From Methylobacterium sp. WL1 (GTDB lineage: Bacteria; Pseudomonadota; Alphaproteobacteria; Rhizobiales; Beijerinckiaceae): a DNA stretch of 64,000 bases. Of this stretch, positions 34,337 to 45,059 are shown piece after piece (positions within the stretch are counted from its first letter, which is position 1; every line of letters starts with the position of its first letter). Position numbers and translations under genes: made by a program. The stretch is from the NCBI RefSeq assembly GCF_008000895.1, contig NZ_CP042823.1:3813501-3877500 (forward strand), written 5' to 3'. The notes below the pieces were generated by a model. It saw only the letters and a list, made by a program, of their open reading frames with translations, did no database searches and was not told where the DNA came from.

Positions 34337-36763
34337 TCAGTGGGCGATGAACGCCGCACCGTCCTCTTCCGTCCGGGCGGGCTTGGCCACGGGCAGCGGC
34401 TCCTCCCACTCGATGGCGACGGGGACCCGGACCAGCGCCCGCTCCAGCACCTGATCCATCCGGGAGACCGGGATGATCTCCAACCCGTTCTTCACGCTGT
34501 CGGGCACCTCAGCGATGTCCTTGGCGTTCTCTTCGGGAATCAGCACCGTCTTGATGCCGCCGCGCAGCGCCGCGAGCAGCTTCTCCTTCAAGCCGCCGAT
34601 CGGCAGGACCCGACCGCGGAGCGTCACCTCGCCGGTCATCGCGATATCGCGACGAACCGCGATTCCGGTCAACGTCGAGACGATCGCAGTGGCCATCGCG
34701 ATGCCGGCGGACGGGCCGTCCTTCGGGGTCGCCCCCTCCGGCACGTGGACGTGGATGTCGCGACGCTCGAACAGCGGCGGCTCGATCCCGAAGTCGATCG
34801 CCCGCGAGCGCACGTAGGATGCGGCCGCCGAGATCGACTCCTTCATCACGTCCTTCAGGTTGCCCGTGACGGTCATCTTGCCCTTACCGGGCATCATGAC
34901 GCCCTCGATCGTCAGCAACTCGCCGCCAACCTCGGTCCAGGCTAGGCCCGTCACCACGCCGACCTGATCGTCCGCATCGATCTCGCCGTAGCGGAATTTC
35001 GGCGGACCGAGGAAGACCGGAAGGGTATCCGCGTTGACCACGACCGACTTGGTCTTGGTGATCAGGATCTCCTTCACCGCCTTGCGGATCAGGTTGGACA
35101 GCTCGCGCTCCAGGTTACGGACGCCGGCTTCCCGCGTGTAGCGGCGAACCAGCATCATCAGGCTGTCGTCGTCGATCGACCACTCGTGCGTCCCGAGGCC
35201 GTGCTTCTTCAAAGCATTCGGGATCAGATGCTTGCGCGCGATCTCGACCTTCTCCTCCTCGGTGTACCCGGCGATGCGGATCACCTCCATACGGTCCATG
35301 AGCGGACCGGGGATGTTGAGGGTGTTGGCCGTGGTCACGAACATCACGTTCGAGAGATCGTAGTCCACCTCCAGATAGTGGTCGTTGAAGGTGCTATTCT
35401 GCTCTGGGTCCAGAACCTCGAGGAGCGCCGCCGACGGATCGCCGCGGAAATCCATGCCCATCTTGTCGATCTCATCGAGCAGAATGAGCGGGTTCGAGGT
35501 CTTGGCCTTGCGCATCGACTGCACGATCTTGCCGGGCATCGAACCGATATAGGTCCGGCGGTGGCCCCGGATCTCGGCCTCGTCCCGCACGCCGCCGAGC
35601 GACATGCGCACGAACTCGCGACCCGTCGCCTTCGCGATGGACTTGCCCAGCGAGGTCTTGCCGACGCCGGGGGGACCGACGAGGCACAGGATCGGGCCGG
35701 TGAGCTTGTTCGCCCGCTGCTGCACAGCGAGGTACTCGACGATCCGCTCCTTGACCTTGTCGAGGCCGAAATGATCCTCATCCAGCAGGGTTTGGGCGCC
35801 AAGCAGATCCTTCTTGATCTTCGAACGCTTGCCCCACGGGATGCCCAGCATCCAGTCGAGATAGTTGCGCACCACGGTGGCCTCGGCCGACATCGGCGAC
35901 ATCTGCCGGAGCTTCTTCAGCTCGGCCGTCGCCTTGTCGCGCGCCTCCTTGGTGAACTTGGTCTTCTCGATCTTCTCTTCCAGCTCGGCCAGCTCGTCAC
36001 GGCCGTCCTCGGAGTCGCCCAACTCCTTCTGGATCGCCTTCATCTGCTCGTTCAGGTAGTACTCGCGCTGGGTCTTCTCCATCTGCCGCTTGACGCGGGT
36101 CCGGATGCGCTTCTCCACCTGGAGCACGGAGATCTCGCTCTCCATCAGCGACAGCACGCGCTCGAGGCGCTGCGCCACAGTCGGCGTCTCGAGGATGCCC
36201 TGCTTATCGGAGATCTTAACGAGCAGATGCGAGCCGATCGTATCGGCGAGCTTGGAGGGCTCGTCGATCTGGGTCACGGCCGAGACGACCTCCGGAGAGA
36301 TCTTCTTGTTGAGCTTGACGTAGTTCTCGAACTCCGAGAGCACCGAGCGCGCGAGCGCCTCGGCCTCGACGCGGTCGCCGAGCTCGTCGTGCAGCGCCTC
36401 GGCGGTGGCCTCGTAATACTCGTCCGAGCGGGTGAAGCCCGTGACCTTGGCACGACCGATGCCCTCGACCAGCACCTTCACGGTACCGTCGGGGAGCTTC
36501 AGGAGCTGCAGTACGGAGGCGAGCGTGCCGATCTTGTAGATCGCGTCGGTTGCCGGATCGTCGTCACCCGCGTTGATCTGGGTGGCGAGCAAGATATGGC
36601 GATCGGTGCGCACGGCCTCTTCGAGGGCGCGGATCGATTTTTCGCGGCCGACGAACAGAGGCACGATCATGTGCGGGAAGACGACGATGTCGCGCAAGGG
36701 GAGGACGGCGTAGGAACCCGTCGAGCCCGGGACAACCGGCTGGCGCGATTTCGACTGTGTCAT
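34337..36763 (-). CDS. lon: ATP-dependent protease La (Lon)
   Basis: 808-aa Lon protease. Domains are an N-terminal LAN substrate-binding domain (YAVLPLRDIVVFPHMIVPLF), a coiled-coil middle, AAA+ with Walker A GPPGVGKT near 355 and Walker B ILLDEIDKM, and a C-terminal Ser-Lys protease with S685 in PKDGPSAG and K728 in GGLKEK. It degrades misfolded and regulatory proteins in the cytoplasm. The ATG at 36763 has GAGGAAG upstream. It forms a proteostasis block with clpX, clpP and tig, all on the minus strand. Confidence 0.98.
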   Translation of the reverse strand: MTQSKSRQPVVPGSTGSYAVLPLRDIVVFPHMIVPLFVGREKSIRALEEAVRTDRHILLATQINAGDDDPATDAIYKIGTLASVLQLLKLPDGTVKVLVEGIGRAKVTGFTRSDEYYEATAEALHDELGDRVEAEALARSVLSEFENYVKLNKKISPEVVSAVTQIDEPSKLADTIGSHLLVKISDKQGILETPTVAQRLERVLSLMESEISVLQVEKRIRTRVKRQMEKTQREYYLNEQMKAIQKELGDSEDGRDELAELEEKIEKTKFTKEARDKATAELKKLRQMSPMSAEATVVRNYLDWMLGIPWGKRSKIKKDLLGAQTLLDEDHFGLDKVKERIVEYLAVQQRANKLTGPILCLVGPPGVGKTSLGKSIAKATGREFVRMSLGGVRDEAEIRGHRRTYIGSMPGKIVQSMRKAKTSNPLILLDEIDKMGMDFRGDPSAALLEVLDPEQNSTFNDHYLEVDYDLSNVMFVTTANTLNIPGPLMDRMEVIRIAGYTEEEKVEIARKHLIPNALKKHGLGTHEWSIDDDSLMMLVRRYTREAGVRNLERELSNLIRKAVKEILITKTKSVVVNADTLPVFLGPPKFRYGEIDADDQVGVVTGLAWTEVGGELLTIEGVMMPGKGKMTVTGNLKDVMKESISAAASYVRSRAIDFGIEPPLFERRDIHVHVPEGATPKDGPSAGIAMATAIVSTLTGIAVRRDIAMTGEVTLRGRVLPIGGLKEKLLAALRGGIKTVLIPEENAKDIAEVPDSVKNGLEIIPVSRMDQVLERALVRVPVAIEWEEPLPVAKPARTEEDGAAFIAH

Positions 36764-36967
36764 GGGGACTTCCTCTCAGGGACGCCCGGCTTCGATCCCC
36801 TCGTCGATGAGGCGAACCATTGCCAGGGGCCGACCGGGCCGCGAGGGTCGGGATTGTCGTGGACTTTGCGGCTGGCGACGCGGACCGTTCCTCGAAGGAG
36901 CGAGCGGCCACCGCGATGAGCCTGAGGTGGCTGCGGGGGCCACCGTTTTCAAGATGCTCCCCGCGGC

Positions 36968-36989
36968 GCACCCGGCCGAAGCCGGGTGC
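36968..36989 (-). terminator. hairpin after clpX
   Basis: GCACCCGGC and GCCGGGTGC form a 9-bp stem around a CGAA tetraloop, 23 bases after the clpX stop. The T-tract is poor on the minus strand, so termination may be partial, allowing some readthrough into lon. Confidence 0.55.
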
Positions 36990-37011
36990 TTAACGCAACC
37001 CCGCCAAGCGC

Positions 37012-38283
37012 TTACGCGCTGACGCTGGCGGGCGCTTCCTTGTTGCGGTCGCCGTGGATGTAGAGCGGGCGCGACTTGCCTTCCACGACCTCCGGACCGA
37101 TCACCACCTGCTCCACCGATTCGAGACCGGGCAGGTCGTACATCGTGTCCAGCAGGATGGTCTCCAAGATCGACCGCAGGCCGCGAGCGCCTGTCTTGCG
37201 CTCGATCGCCTTGCGCGCGACCAGGGACAGTGCGTCGTCCTGGAACGTCAGGTCGACGTTCTCCATCTCAAACAGCCGCTGGTACTGCTTCACCAGAGCG
37301 TTCTTCGGCTCCTGAAGGATCTTCTTCAGCGCCGCCTCGTCGAGATCCTCGAGGGTCGCCAGAACCGGCAGACGGCCGACGAACTCGGGGATGAGGCCGA
37401 ACTTCAACAGATCCTCAGGCTCCACCGAACGGAAGATCTCGCCGGTGCGACGGTCGTCGGGGGCCTGCACGCTCGCGCCGAAGCCGATCGAGGTGCCCTT
37501 GCCGCGTTGGGAGATGATCCGCTCCAGCCCCGCGAAGGCGCCGCCGCAGATGAACAGGATGTTGGTGGTGTCGACCTGCAGGAACTCCTGCTGCGGGTGC
37601 TTGCGGCCGCCCTGCGGCGGCACGGACGCAACCGTGCCTTCCATGATCTTCAGCAGCGCCTGCTGCACGCCCTCGCCCGACACGTCCCGGGTGATCGACG
37701 GGTTGTCCGACTTGCGCGAGATCTTGTCGATCTCGTCGATGTAGACGATGCCGCGCTGGGCCCGCTCGACGTTGTAGTCCGAGGCCTGGAGCAGCTTGAG
37801 GATGATGTTTTCCACATCCTCGCCGACATAGCCCGCCTCTGTCAGCGTCGTGGCGTCCGCCATGGTGAACGGCACGTCCAGGATGCGGGCGAGCGTCTGC
37901 GCGAGCAGCGTCTTGCCCGAGCCGGTCGGCCCGATCAGCATAATGTTGGACTTGGCCAACTCGACGTCGTTGTGCTTCGTCGCGTGCGCGAGCCGCTTGT
38001 AGTGGTTGTGCACCGCGACCGAGAGGACCTTCTTGGCGAAGTCCTGGCCGATGACGTAATCGTCGAGGACGCGCCGGATCTCCTTCGGGGTGGGCACGCC
38101 GTCGCGGCTCTTCACCAACGAGGATTTCGACTCCTCGCGGATGATGTCCATGCACAGCTCGACGCATTCGTCGCAGATGAACACGGTCGGGCCGGCGATC
38201 AGCTTGCGGACCTCGTGCTGGCTCTTGCCGCAGAACGAGCAATACAGCGTGCTCTTGGAGTCGTTGCCGCCAGTCTTGCTCAT
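37012..38283 (-). CDS. clpX: ClpXP unfoldase subunit ClpX
   Basis: 423-aa AAA+ unfoldase. The zinc-binding domain has C15, C18, C37 and C40; Walker A GPTGSGKT is at 118-125, Walker B IVYIDEID at about 179-186, and the IGF loop (GTSIGFG) that docks on ClpP is present. Length is standard. It feeds ssrA-tagged and regulatory proteins to ClpP, whose gene lies 184 bases upstream. Confidence 0.98.
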   Translation of the reverse strand: MSKTGGNDSKSTLYCSFCGKSQHEVRKLIAGPTVFICDECVELCMDIIREESKSSLVKSRDGVPTPKEIRRVLDDYVIGQDFAKKVLSVAVHNHYKRLAHATKHNDVELAKSNIMLIGPTGSGKTLLAQTLARILDVPFTMADATTLTEAGYVGEDVENIILKLLQASDYNVERAQRGIVYIDEIDKISRKSDNPSITRDVSGEGVQQALLKIMEGTVASVPPQGGRKHPQQEFLQVDTTNILFICGGAFAGLERIISQRGKGTSIGFGASVQAPDDRRTGEIFRSVEPEDLLKFGLIPEFVGRLPVLATLEDLDEAALKKILQEPKNALVKQYQRLFEMENVDLTFQDDALSLVARKAIERKTGARGLRSILETILLDTMYDLPGLESVEQVVIGPEVVEGKSRPLYIHGDRNKEAPASVSA

Positions 38284-38467
38284 ATCGGTCTCCGATTCGT
38301 CGCGTACGCAGCCGGCTAAGGGCGCACGCGCATCGCTTCAACGTAAGGGGGCCCGCTTAAAGAAACAGTATGCTGCGCGTCTTTGACCGATGGGCCCTGT
38401 CATCGGATGCAAACACGCTGCCGCGGCGGGATCAAGGCCACGCCGCGGCGGTCAGGCGACGCAACCG

Positions 38468-39094
38468 TCAGGCGGCGGCGGGCTCGGGACGCTTCTGGAT
38501 GACCTCGTCGATGAGGCCGAACTCCTTGGCCGCATCCGCGGTCATGAAATTGTCGCGCTCCAGCGCGTTCTCAATGGCCGCATAGTCACGGCCGGTATGC
38601 TTCACGTAGATTTCGTTCAAGCGCCGCTTCAGCGCCTCGATCTCGCGGGCATGGATCAGGATGTCGGTGGCCTGCCCCTGGAAGCCGCCGGAGGGCTGGT
38701 GGACCATGATCCGGGCGTTCGGCAGGGCGAAGCGGTGACCCGGCTCACCGGCGGTGAGCAGGAGGGAGCCCATCGAGGCGGCCTGGCCGACGCAGAGCGT
38801 CGTCACCGGGCAGCGGATGAACTGCATCGTGTCGTAGATCGACAATCCCGAGGTCACGACGCCGCCGGGGGAATTGATATAGAAGGAAATTTCCTTCTTG
38901 GGGTTCTCAGCCTCGAGAAACAGAAGCTGCGCCACGATGAGTGACGCACCGTAATCCTCCACGGGACCGGTGAGAAAGATGATGCGCTCGCGCAGGAGAC
39001 GGGAGTAGATGTCGAAGGCGCGCTCGCCGCGGCTCGACTGCTCGACGACCATCGGCACGAGTGCGTTGTTGTAGACGTCGATCGGATCTCTCAT
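38468..39094 (-). CDS. clpP: ATP-dependent Clp protease proteolytic subunit ClpP
   Basis: 208-aa serine protease with catalytic S107 (QAASMGS), H132 (MVHQPSGG) and D181 (ERDNFM), and the usual handle helix. It assembles into a tetradecamer that works with ClpX or ClpA. The N terminus [21 protein letters not shown] is standard for alphaproteobacteria. It lies between tig and clpX in the conserved order. Confidence 0.98.
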   Translation of the reverse strand: MRDPIDVYNNALVPMVVEQSSRGERAFDIYSRLLRERIIFLTGPVEDYGASLIVAQLLFLEAENPKKEISFYINSPGGVVTSGLSIYDTMQFIRCPVTTLCVGQAASMGSLLLTAGEPGHRFALPNARIMVHQPSGGFQGQATDILIHAREIEALKRRLNEIYVKHTGRDYAAIENALERDNFMTADAAKEFGLIDEVIQKRPEPAAA

Positions 39095-39219
39095 CTCGTC
39101 CTGCCCAGAATGAGGCCCGGGGCTGCCGCGAATCAGGGCAGCCCGGGCATGTCAGCGAACACTGGCGATGCTTAACCATCGCCTAACCCTATGCCCGCCG
39201 TCCTGGGACAGTGCGGGGC

Positions 39220-40641
39220 TCAGTCGGCCTTTGCCTCGGCGTTGGACTCGTCCTTGGCCTCGGCGTTATCTGCCGGCTTCTCGCCGGTCGTGTCGTCGTC
39301 ATCCTCATCGGCGAAAAGCGTCTCTTTCGAGACCGGCTCCTCGACGAGTTTGACCTGACCGAGGACGTGGTCAACCACCTTCTCCTCGAACAGCGGCGCC
39401 CGAAGCTCGGCGAGCGCCTGCGGGTTCTTGCGGTAGAAGTCCCACACCTGCTGCTCCTGGCCCGGGAACTGCCGGACCCGAGCGATGAGGGCTTGGTTCA
39501 CCTCTTCGTCGGAAACCTTGATATCGGCGCTCTCGCCGACCTGCGCAAGCACGAGTCCGAGCCGGACGCGACGCTCGGCGATCTTCCGGTAGTCGGCCTG
39601 GGCCTTCTCCTCGGTGGTGTCCTCGTCCTCGAAGCTCTTGCCGCGAGCTTTCAGGTCCTGCTCGACCTGGGCCCAGACGCTGGCGAATTCCTGCGCGACC
39701 AGGGAGGGCGGCAGCTCGAAGGCGTACTTGCCGTCCAGGGCGTCCAGGAGTTCCTTCTTCAGCTTGCGCCGCGAGGCCGCCTCGAAGTCGCCGCCGATCG
39801 CCTTGGCGATCGCCTCACGCAGCTTCTCGAGCGATTCCATGCCGAGCGACTTGGCGAACTCGTCGTCGATCTTGGCTTCGCCGGCCGCCTGAATCTTCGT
39901 GACGGTCACGTCGAACTCGGCATCCTTGCCGGCGAGCTGCTCGGCCCCGTAGGCCTCCGGGAAGGTCGCCTTCACGACCCGCTTGTCGCCGACCTTGGCG
40001 CCGACCAGCTGCTCCTCGAAGCCGGGGATGAACGAACCGGAGCCGAGCTCCAAGTCGATGCCCTCGCCCTTGCCGCCCTGGAACTCCTCGCCGTCGATGC
40101 GGCCGACGAAATCGATCGTCACGCGGTCGCCGTCCTGAGCCTCGGCGCCCTCTTCCCGCTCGCTGAACGGGCGGCTCTGGCCGGCCATGCGCTGCAGGGC
40201 CTCATCGACCTCGGACTCTTCCGGCTTGGCGACGAGCTTCTTAAGGCTGACATCGGACAGGTCGGCCAGCTCGAAGTTCGGCATCACCTCGAGGGCGACC
40301 TTGAAGGCCAGGTCGGCCTTGGCGTCGAGCGCCTTCTCGATCTCGGCCTGGTCGGTCGGGAACTCGACCTGCGGCTCCAGAGCGAGCTTGAGATCGTTGT
40401 CGGCCACGATCTTGCGGTTCGCCTCGTTGACCGCGTTCTGCACCACCTCGGCCATGACGGACCGGCCATAGACCTTGCGCAAATGCGCCACCGGGACCTT
40501 GCCGGGGCGGAAGCCCTTCAGCTGGACCTTGTCCTTCATGCCGGAGAGCTCGGTATTCAGGCGCTCCTCGAGTTCCTGGGCGGCCAGCAGCACCTGAAAC
40601 TCGCGCTTCAGACCCTGGGCGTTGATCTCGGTCACCTGCAT
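39220..40641 (-). CDS. tig: trigger factor, ribosome-associated chaperone/PPIase
   Basis: 473 aa. The ribosome-docking signature GFRPGKVP is at 43-50, followed by an FKBP-type prolyl isomerase domain (about 160-250, with [19 protein letters not shown]), and the helical chaperone arms. The C-terminal 35 residues are an acidic, low-complexity tail ([15 protein letters not shown]), longer than in E. coli. It heads the tig-clpP-clpX-lon order and handles nascent chains at the ribosome exit. Confidence 0.97.
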   Translation of the reverse strand: MQVTEINAQGLKREFQVLLAAQELEERLNTELSGMKDKVQLKGFRPGKVPVAHLRKVYGRSVMAEVVQNAVNEANRKIVADNDLKLALEPQVEFPTDQAEIEKALDAKADLAFKVALEVMPNFELADLSDVSLKKLVAKPEESEVDEALQRMAGQSRPFSEREEGAEAQDGDRVTIDFVGRIDGEEFQGGKGEGIDLELGSGSFIPGFEEQLVGAKVGDKRVVKATFPEAYGAEQLAGKDAEFDVTVTKIQAAGEAKIDDEFAKSLGMESLEKLREAIAKAIGGDFEAASRRKLKKELLDALDGKYAFELPPSLVAQEFASVWAQVEQDLKARGKSFEDEDTTEEKAQADYRKIAERRVRLGLVLAQVGESADIKVSDEEVNQALIARVRQFPGQEQQVWDFYRKNPQALAELRAPLFEEKVVDHVLGQVKLVEEPVSKETLFADEDDDDTTGEKPADNAEAKDESNAEAKAD

Positions 40642-40782
40642 CGTCGTCGTCGCTCTTCAAAAGACCTTGTGGCCGCCGGCCGGGCCGGCGTCGTGTGACT
40701 TGGTCGCGCGGTCCGGGATACGACGGTGTCGGATACGGGGATGAGGCGGCCCCGAACGGGACCGCGCCATCTGGAAGCGTCC

Positions 40783-40867
40783 TGGTGCGGGCGGAGGGGC
40801 TCGAACCCCCACGTCTTGCGACACTGGAACCTAAATCCAGCGCGTCTACCAGTTCCGCCACGCCCGC
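40783..40867 (-). tRNA. tRNA-Leu (anticodon TAG)
   Basis: Minus-strand tRNA of 85 bases with a long variable arm. The acceptor stem GCGGGCG pairs with CGCCCGC, the anticodon loop TTTAGGT sits between CTGGA and TCCAG, the T-loop is TTCGAGC, and CCA is encoded. It lies just upstream of tig. Confidence 0.95.
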
Positions 40868-41027
40868 GCGCGCCGACACCCGGCGCGTCGCCGGCCGCCG
40901 GAAGCGCGCCCTATAGCATGGGCCGCACGGCTCGCAGCAAAAAACTTGACCTCCCGTGGCGGCGGTGGCGCGCGGGCGGGCACGCCGCTATCTAGCCGGG
41001 GCCATCGCGAGCCGCCGTCGAGATCCC

Positions 41028-42519
41028 ATGACCTCATCCCGCCCCGTGCCGCCGACCGATCCGCGCACCGGTCAGCCGTCGCGCCGGACCCTGCTCGCCA
41101 CGGCGGCCGCGTTCGGGCTGATGCCGGAGACGGGGCGGGCCCAGGCTCCCAGGACGGCTCGGCGACACCCGTTCCGCCCCGGCGGATGCCGCTCCCTCCC
41201 ACCCCCGCCCTGCCGGCCGCCCGGGCAAGACCCGTCTGCGGCCCGAGCCCGCGGCCGAGACACCGGTCTGGTGTTTCGACGGCAAGGCCCTGCCCCCGCT
41301 GGTCCGGGTCAAGATCGGTCAGCCGGTCCGGCTCAAGATCGAGAACCGCACCGACAAGCCGCTCTCGCTCCATTGGCACGGGGTGCGCAACGTCAACGCG
41401 ATGGACGGCGTCGGCGGCGTCACCCAAGCGCCGATCCCGCCCGGCGGCAGCTTTCTTTACCAGTTCACGCCTCCCGACGCCGGCACCTTCCTGATCCGCC
41501 CCCTCGTGGTCGGCGGAGCGAGCGAGCCGTCCGGCCGGGGTCTCGCCGGCATGCTGGTGGTCGAAGAGGCGACCCCGCCGCTGGTCGATGCAGACGTCGG
41601 CCTGGTGATGCAAGATTGGCGGCTGGAAGACGACGCCAGCGTGATGCCGTTCGGTCAGGTTCAGTTCGCAGCGGCGAACGGACGGCTCGGCAATCTCGTG
41701 ACCGTCAACGGCAAGCCCGTTCCGGACACGTTCGAAGCGCGTCCGGGCGCGCGCGTCCGCCTGCGGCTCGGCAATGCCTGCAACGCTCGCGGAACCCGGC
41801 TCCGGTTCGAGGGCGTGAAGGTCTACGTGGCGGCGGTGGACGGGCAGCCGACCGACACGTTCGAGCCCCTGCGGGCGACCCTGCCGTTCCCTCCGGGCAC
41901 CCGCTACGACCTGATGGTCGACCTGCCCGAGACCGAAGGCGCCGTGTGCTCGATCATCGCGCTGGTCGGACAGGGCCTGACCCTGGCCACCGTCACCACG
42001 AAGGGGACCCCGATCGCCGACAAGCGGCCGCCGATCGGCCCGATCGGCGAGAACAAGCGCCTGCCCGCGGAGATCAAGCTCCAGAACGCCCTGCGGCGGG
42101 ACGTGGTGATCACCGGCGGCGCGATCGTCCCGAAGGCCGCCAAGGATGCCGGAAAGGAAAAGCCGGCGCCAGAGCCGGTCTATACCGGCGATCCCCAGAA
42201 GATCTGGGCGGTGAACGGGGCCAGCGCCACAACGGGCCTCCAGCCGATCTTCACGGTGAAGCGCGGGCAGGTCGTGGTTCTGGCCCTGCGCAACGAGACC
42301 GGCTTCCCGCAGGCCCTGCACCTGCACGGCCATTGCTTCCGGCTTCTCCATCCCCTCGACGACGGCTGGGAGCCCTACTGGCTCGACACGTTCCAGCTTC
42401 TGGAAGGCCGGACCGCCCGCATCGGCTTCCTGGCCGACAATCCGGGGCGCTGGCTGATCAGCGCCACGGTGCTGGAGCGGTTCGACACCGGCCTGTGGAC
42501 CCTGTTCGAGGTCACCTGA
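41028..42519 (+). CDS. multicopper-oxidase-like cupredoxin protein, copper ligands largely lost; N terminus frameshifted
   Basis: The frame from ATG 41028 encodes a Tat-type signal (SRRTLLATAAAFGL). The rest of the protein is in the next frame, open from 41122 to the stop at 42519; the frames would join near 41150-41190. The body has three cupredoxin domains. Domain 1 keeps HWHG, but the following H-x-H is R-P-L (41497-41505). The C-terminal domain keeps LHLHGH, but the HCHxxxH copper motif is S-A-T-x3-R (42460 onward). It cannot be a normal laccase. Confidence 0.72.
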
Positions 42520-42534
42520 ACGGCAGCCCGTTCC

Positions 42535-44037
42535 CTACGGGGCAGCGTCGAGGAGACCACTGAGGACAGCGGGCATCAGTTCGGGAATGTCCTCGGCGAT
42601 CAGGCCCGGGCCGTGGCGCAGGCCGGCATCGCCGTGGAGCCAGACGGCGGCTGCGGCGGCTTCGAAGGGCGGCATGCCCTGCGCCAACAACCCGGCGATC
42701 AGGCCGCCGAGCACATCACCCGATCCGGCCGTGCCGAGATACGGGGTGCCGTGATCGTTGATCGTCGCCCGGCCGTCCGGGCTCGCGATCACGGTGTCGG
42801 ATCCTTTCAGCACGACGACGGCACCGGTGAGTGCGGCGGCGGCGCGGGTGCGGGCGACCTTGTCGGCGCCCTCGGTGGTGGCGTCCGTGCCGCCGAACAG
42901 CCGCGCGAACTCGCCCTCATGGGGGGTGAGCACGGCGTGCGATTCCCCGTCCGCGATATGGGCGGCCAGCAAAGGGGCCTGCCCCGAGAAGCTGGTCAAC
43001 GCGTCGGCATCCAGGACTAGGCTGCGCCCGGCGGCGGCCGCCACCGCAACCCGCTCGCGGGTCGGCTCACCGATCCCAAGGCCCGGACCGGCCAGCACGA
43101 CGTTGAGGCGCTCATCGGTGAGCAGGTCGTCGAGGTCGTCGGCGGTCTCGCAGGGACGCAGCATGATGGCGGTGAGCTGGGCGGCGTTCTCCGCCAGCGC
43201 AGCCGTGGGGGACGCGAGCGTGACCAGGCCGGCCCCGACCCGCAGGGCGCCCCTGGCGGCGAGCCGGGCCGCACCGGTCTTGGTGGCGGGCCCGGACAGA
43301 ACCAACGCGTGCCCGCGGGTGTATTTATGGCTCTCGCCGGCTAGACGTGGGAACACCCGTACCCACAGATCCGGCCCGTTCCGGTAGAGCGCCGGCTCGG
43401 CCGCTGCGAGGCCGATCGCCAAGGCTGCTTCACCCGCCCCGATATCGGCCAGGTGCCGGTGCCCGCACAGGCCCCGCCCGGGCTGAAGCAGATGCCCCGG
43501 CTTGAACGCGACAAAGGTCACGGTCTCCACGGCGCGGATCGCGACGCCGCGTACGGCGCCGGTGTCGCCGTCCACGCCGCTCGGGACGTCCACAGCCAGC
43601 ACCGGGCAGCCACCGGCATTCACGGCATCGACCAGGGCACGGGCGGCACCGTCGAGGTCGCGCGACAGGCCGGCTCCGAACAGCGCGTCGATCACGAGGT
43701 CGCCGGAGGGCAGTGCGTCGGCCGTGGCTGGATGCACGGGGCCGGTCCAGGCCTCGGCCGCGAGGGCTGCATCACCTGTTAGGGCGGAGCGATCGCCGAG
43801 GACGCACAGTTCGATCCGGTAGCCGCGTTCCGCCAGCAGCCGCGCGGCGACGAACCCGTCGCCGCCATTGTTGCCGGGCCCGCACAGCACGACGGCCCGT
43901 CCGCCATCGGGCAACCGGGCCGCGGCGCGGGCGGCCACCACGGCACCAGCGGCCTCCATCAGTCGAAAGCCAGGAATACCGCAGTCGATGGCCGCCGCAT
44001 CGACCCGGCGCATCGCCGCCACCGTCAGCACTCGCAT
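42535..44037 (-). CDS. nnr: bifunctional NAD(P)H-hydrate epimerase / ADP-dependent NAD(P)H-hydrate dehydratase
   Basis: About 500-aa fusion for repair of hydrated NAD(P)H. The N-terminal YjeF epimerase domain (GPGNNGGDGFVAARLL, IDALFGAGLSRDLDG, VDVPSGVDGDTG) is followed by the ribokinase-like dehydratase domain (HKYTRGHALVLSG, LTPHEGEFARLFG, GSGDVLGGLIAGLLA). I place the start at ATG 44037, with GTGGGG 6 bases upstream; an ATG two codons earlier is too close to that site. It is divergent from glnB. Confidence 0.93.
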   Translation of the reverse strand: MRVLTVAAMRRVDAAAIDCGIPGFRLMEAAGAVVAARAAARLPDGGRAVVLCGPGNNGGDGFVAARLLAERGYRIELCVLGDRSALTGDAALAAEAWTGPVHPATADALPSGDLVIDALFGAGLSRDLDGAARALVDAVNAGGCPVLAVDVPSGVDGDTGAVRGVAIRAVETVTFVAFKPGHLLQPGRGLCGHRHLADIGAGEAALAIGLAAAEPALYRNGPDLWVRVFPRLAGESHKYTRGHALVLSGPATKTGAARLAARGALRVGAGLVTLASPTAALAENAAQLTAIMLRPCETADDLDDLLTDERLNVVLAGPGLGIGEPTRERVAVAAAAGRSLVLDADALTSFSGQAPLLAAHIADGESHAVLTPHEGEFARLFGGTDATTEGADKVARTRAAAALTGAVVVLKGSDTVIASPDGRATINDHGTPYLGTAGSGDVLGGLIAGLLAQGMPPFEAAAAAVWLHGDAGLRHGPGLIAEDIPELMPAVLSGLLDAAP

Positions 44038-44123
44038 GCTCATCCCCACGTCTGCCCGTGCACCGAACACCTCTGATTAAAAATGCGCCAGAAAATCATC
44101 GAAAGCCCGAAGGATGTGCGTAG

Positions 44124-44570
<447 letters not shown>

Positions 44571-44807
44571 AGGCTGATCCGCGCGGCGTCCAGCCCGCGG
44601 ATCTTACGCCTTGATCACGGGAACGATCAGCATTCCCGCGCCTCGAACTTGTGCTTCCTGTCCCGCCACCATCCTGCCTAAGAATTCACGCTGCACGAAT
44701 GTCCGGCATCGACGTGCCGGGGCATGGAGTGTTGGGGCGGCAACCCCACATCCTCGGGATCGCACGGCCGGATCGGCCGCTTCGATCCCACTCAGGAGGA
44801 CCATGTG

Positions 44808-44984
44808 ATGGCCGGAACCGACGGGCGCGAGACCGCCAAGATCTACGAATTGTCGGCGTTCCGGCGCGCCCGACCGGCGCCGCGGGCGGCCGAGAAGGCC
44901 AAGCCTGCGTCGATGCCGAGCTTCGGCGGCGCCTGGTACCACGAGGCCGCGATCCGCGACGACGAGCGCCCGCGCCGGACCTGA
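44808..44984 (+). CDS. small hypothetical protein (58 aa) between glnB and glnII
   Basis: 58 aa, arginine/alanine-rich, with AKIYELSAFRRARPAPRAAE and an aromatic patch GGAWYHEAAIRDDE. AGGAGGA lies 7 bases before ATG 44808, a near-ideal ribosome-binding site, which makes this small frame credible. No domain recognised. The hairpin at 44994 closes it. Confidence 0.6.
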   Translation: MAGTDGRETAKIYELSAFRRARPAPRAAEKAKPASMPSFGGAWYHEAAIRDDERPRRT

Positions 44985-44993
44985 AAACGGCGA

Positions 44994-45015
44994 AGCCGGG
45001 CGCGAGGGCCCGGCT
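44994..45015. terminator. shared hairpin between the 58-aa gene and glnII
   Basis: AGCCGGGC and GCCCGGCT pair around a 6-base loop, between the convergent 58-aa gene and glnII. On the minus strand a TTTT lies ten or so bases further on. Probably a bidirectional terminator. Confidence 0.65.
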
Positions 45016-45059
45016 CCGGGGATTGCTCGACGTCGAAAGCTCTTGGCTTTCCGTCTGCC

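Noticed and set aside
35186..36919. 577-aa plus-strand frame opposite lon
   Set aside because: Lies wholly antisense to a complete Lon protease; leucine/arginine/histidine-rich composition typical of a GC-rich shadow frame.
40956..42563. 535-aa plus-strand frame through the multicopper-oxidase-like gene
   Set aside because: Only the Tat-leader part (from 41028) looks real; beyond about 41190 it is an arginine/proline-rich shadow of the cupredoxin frame.
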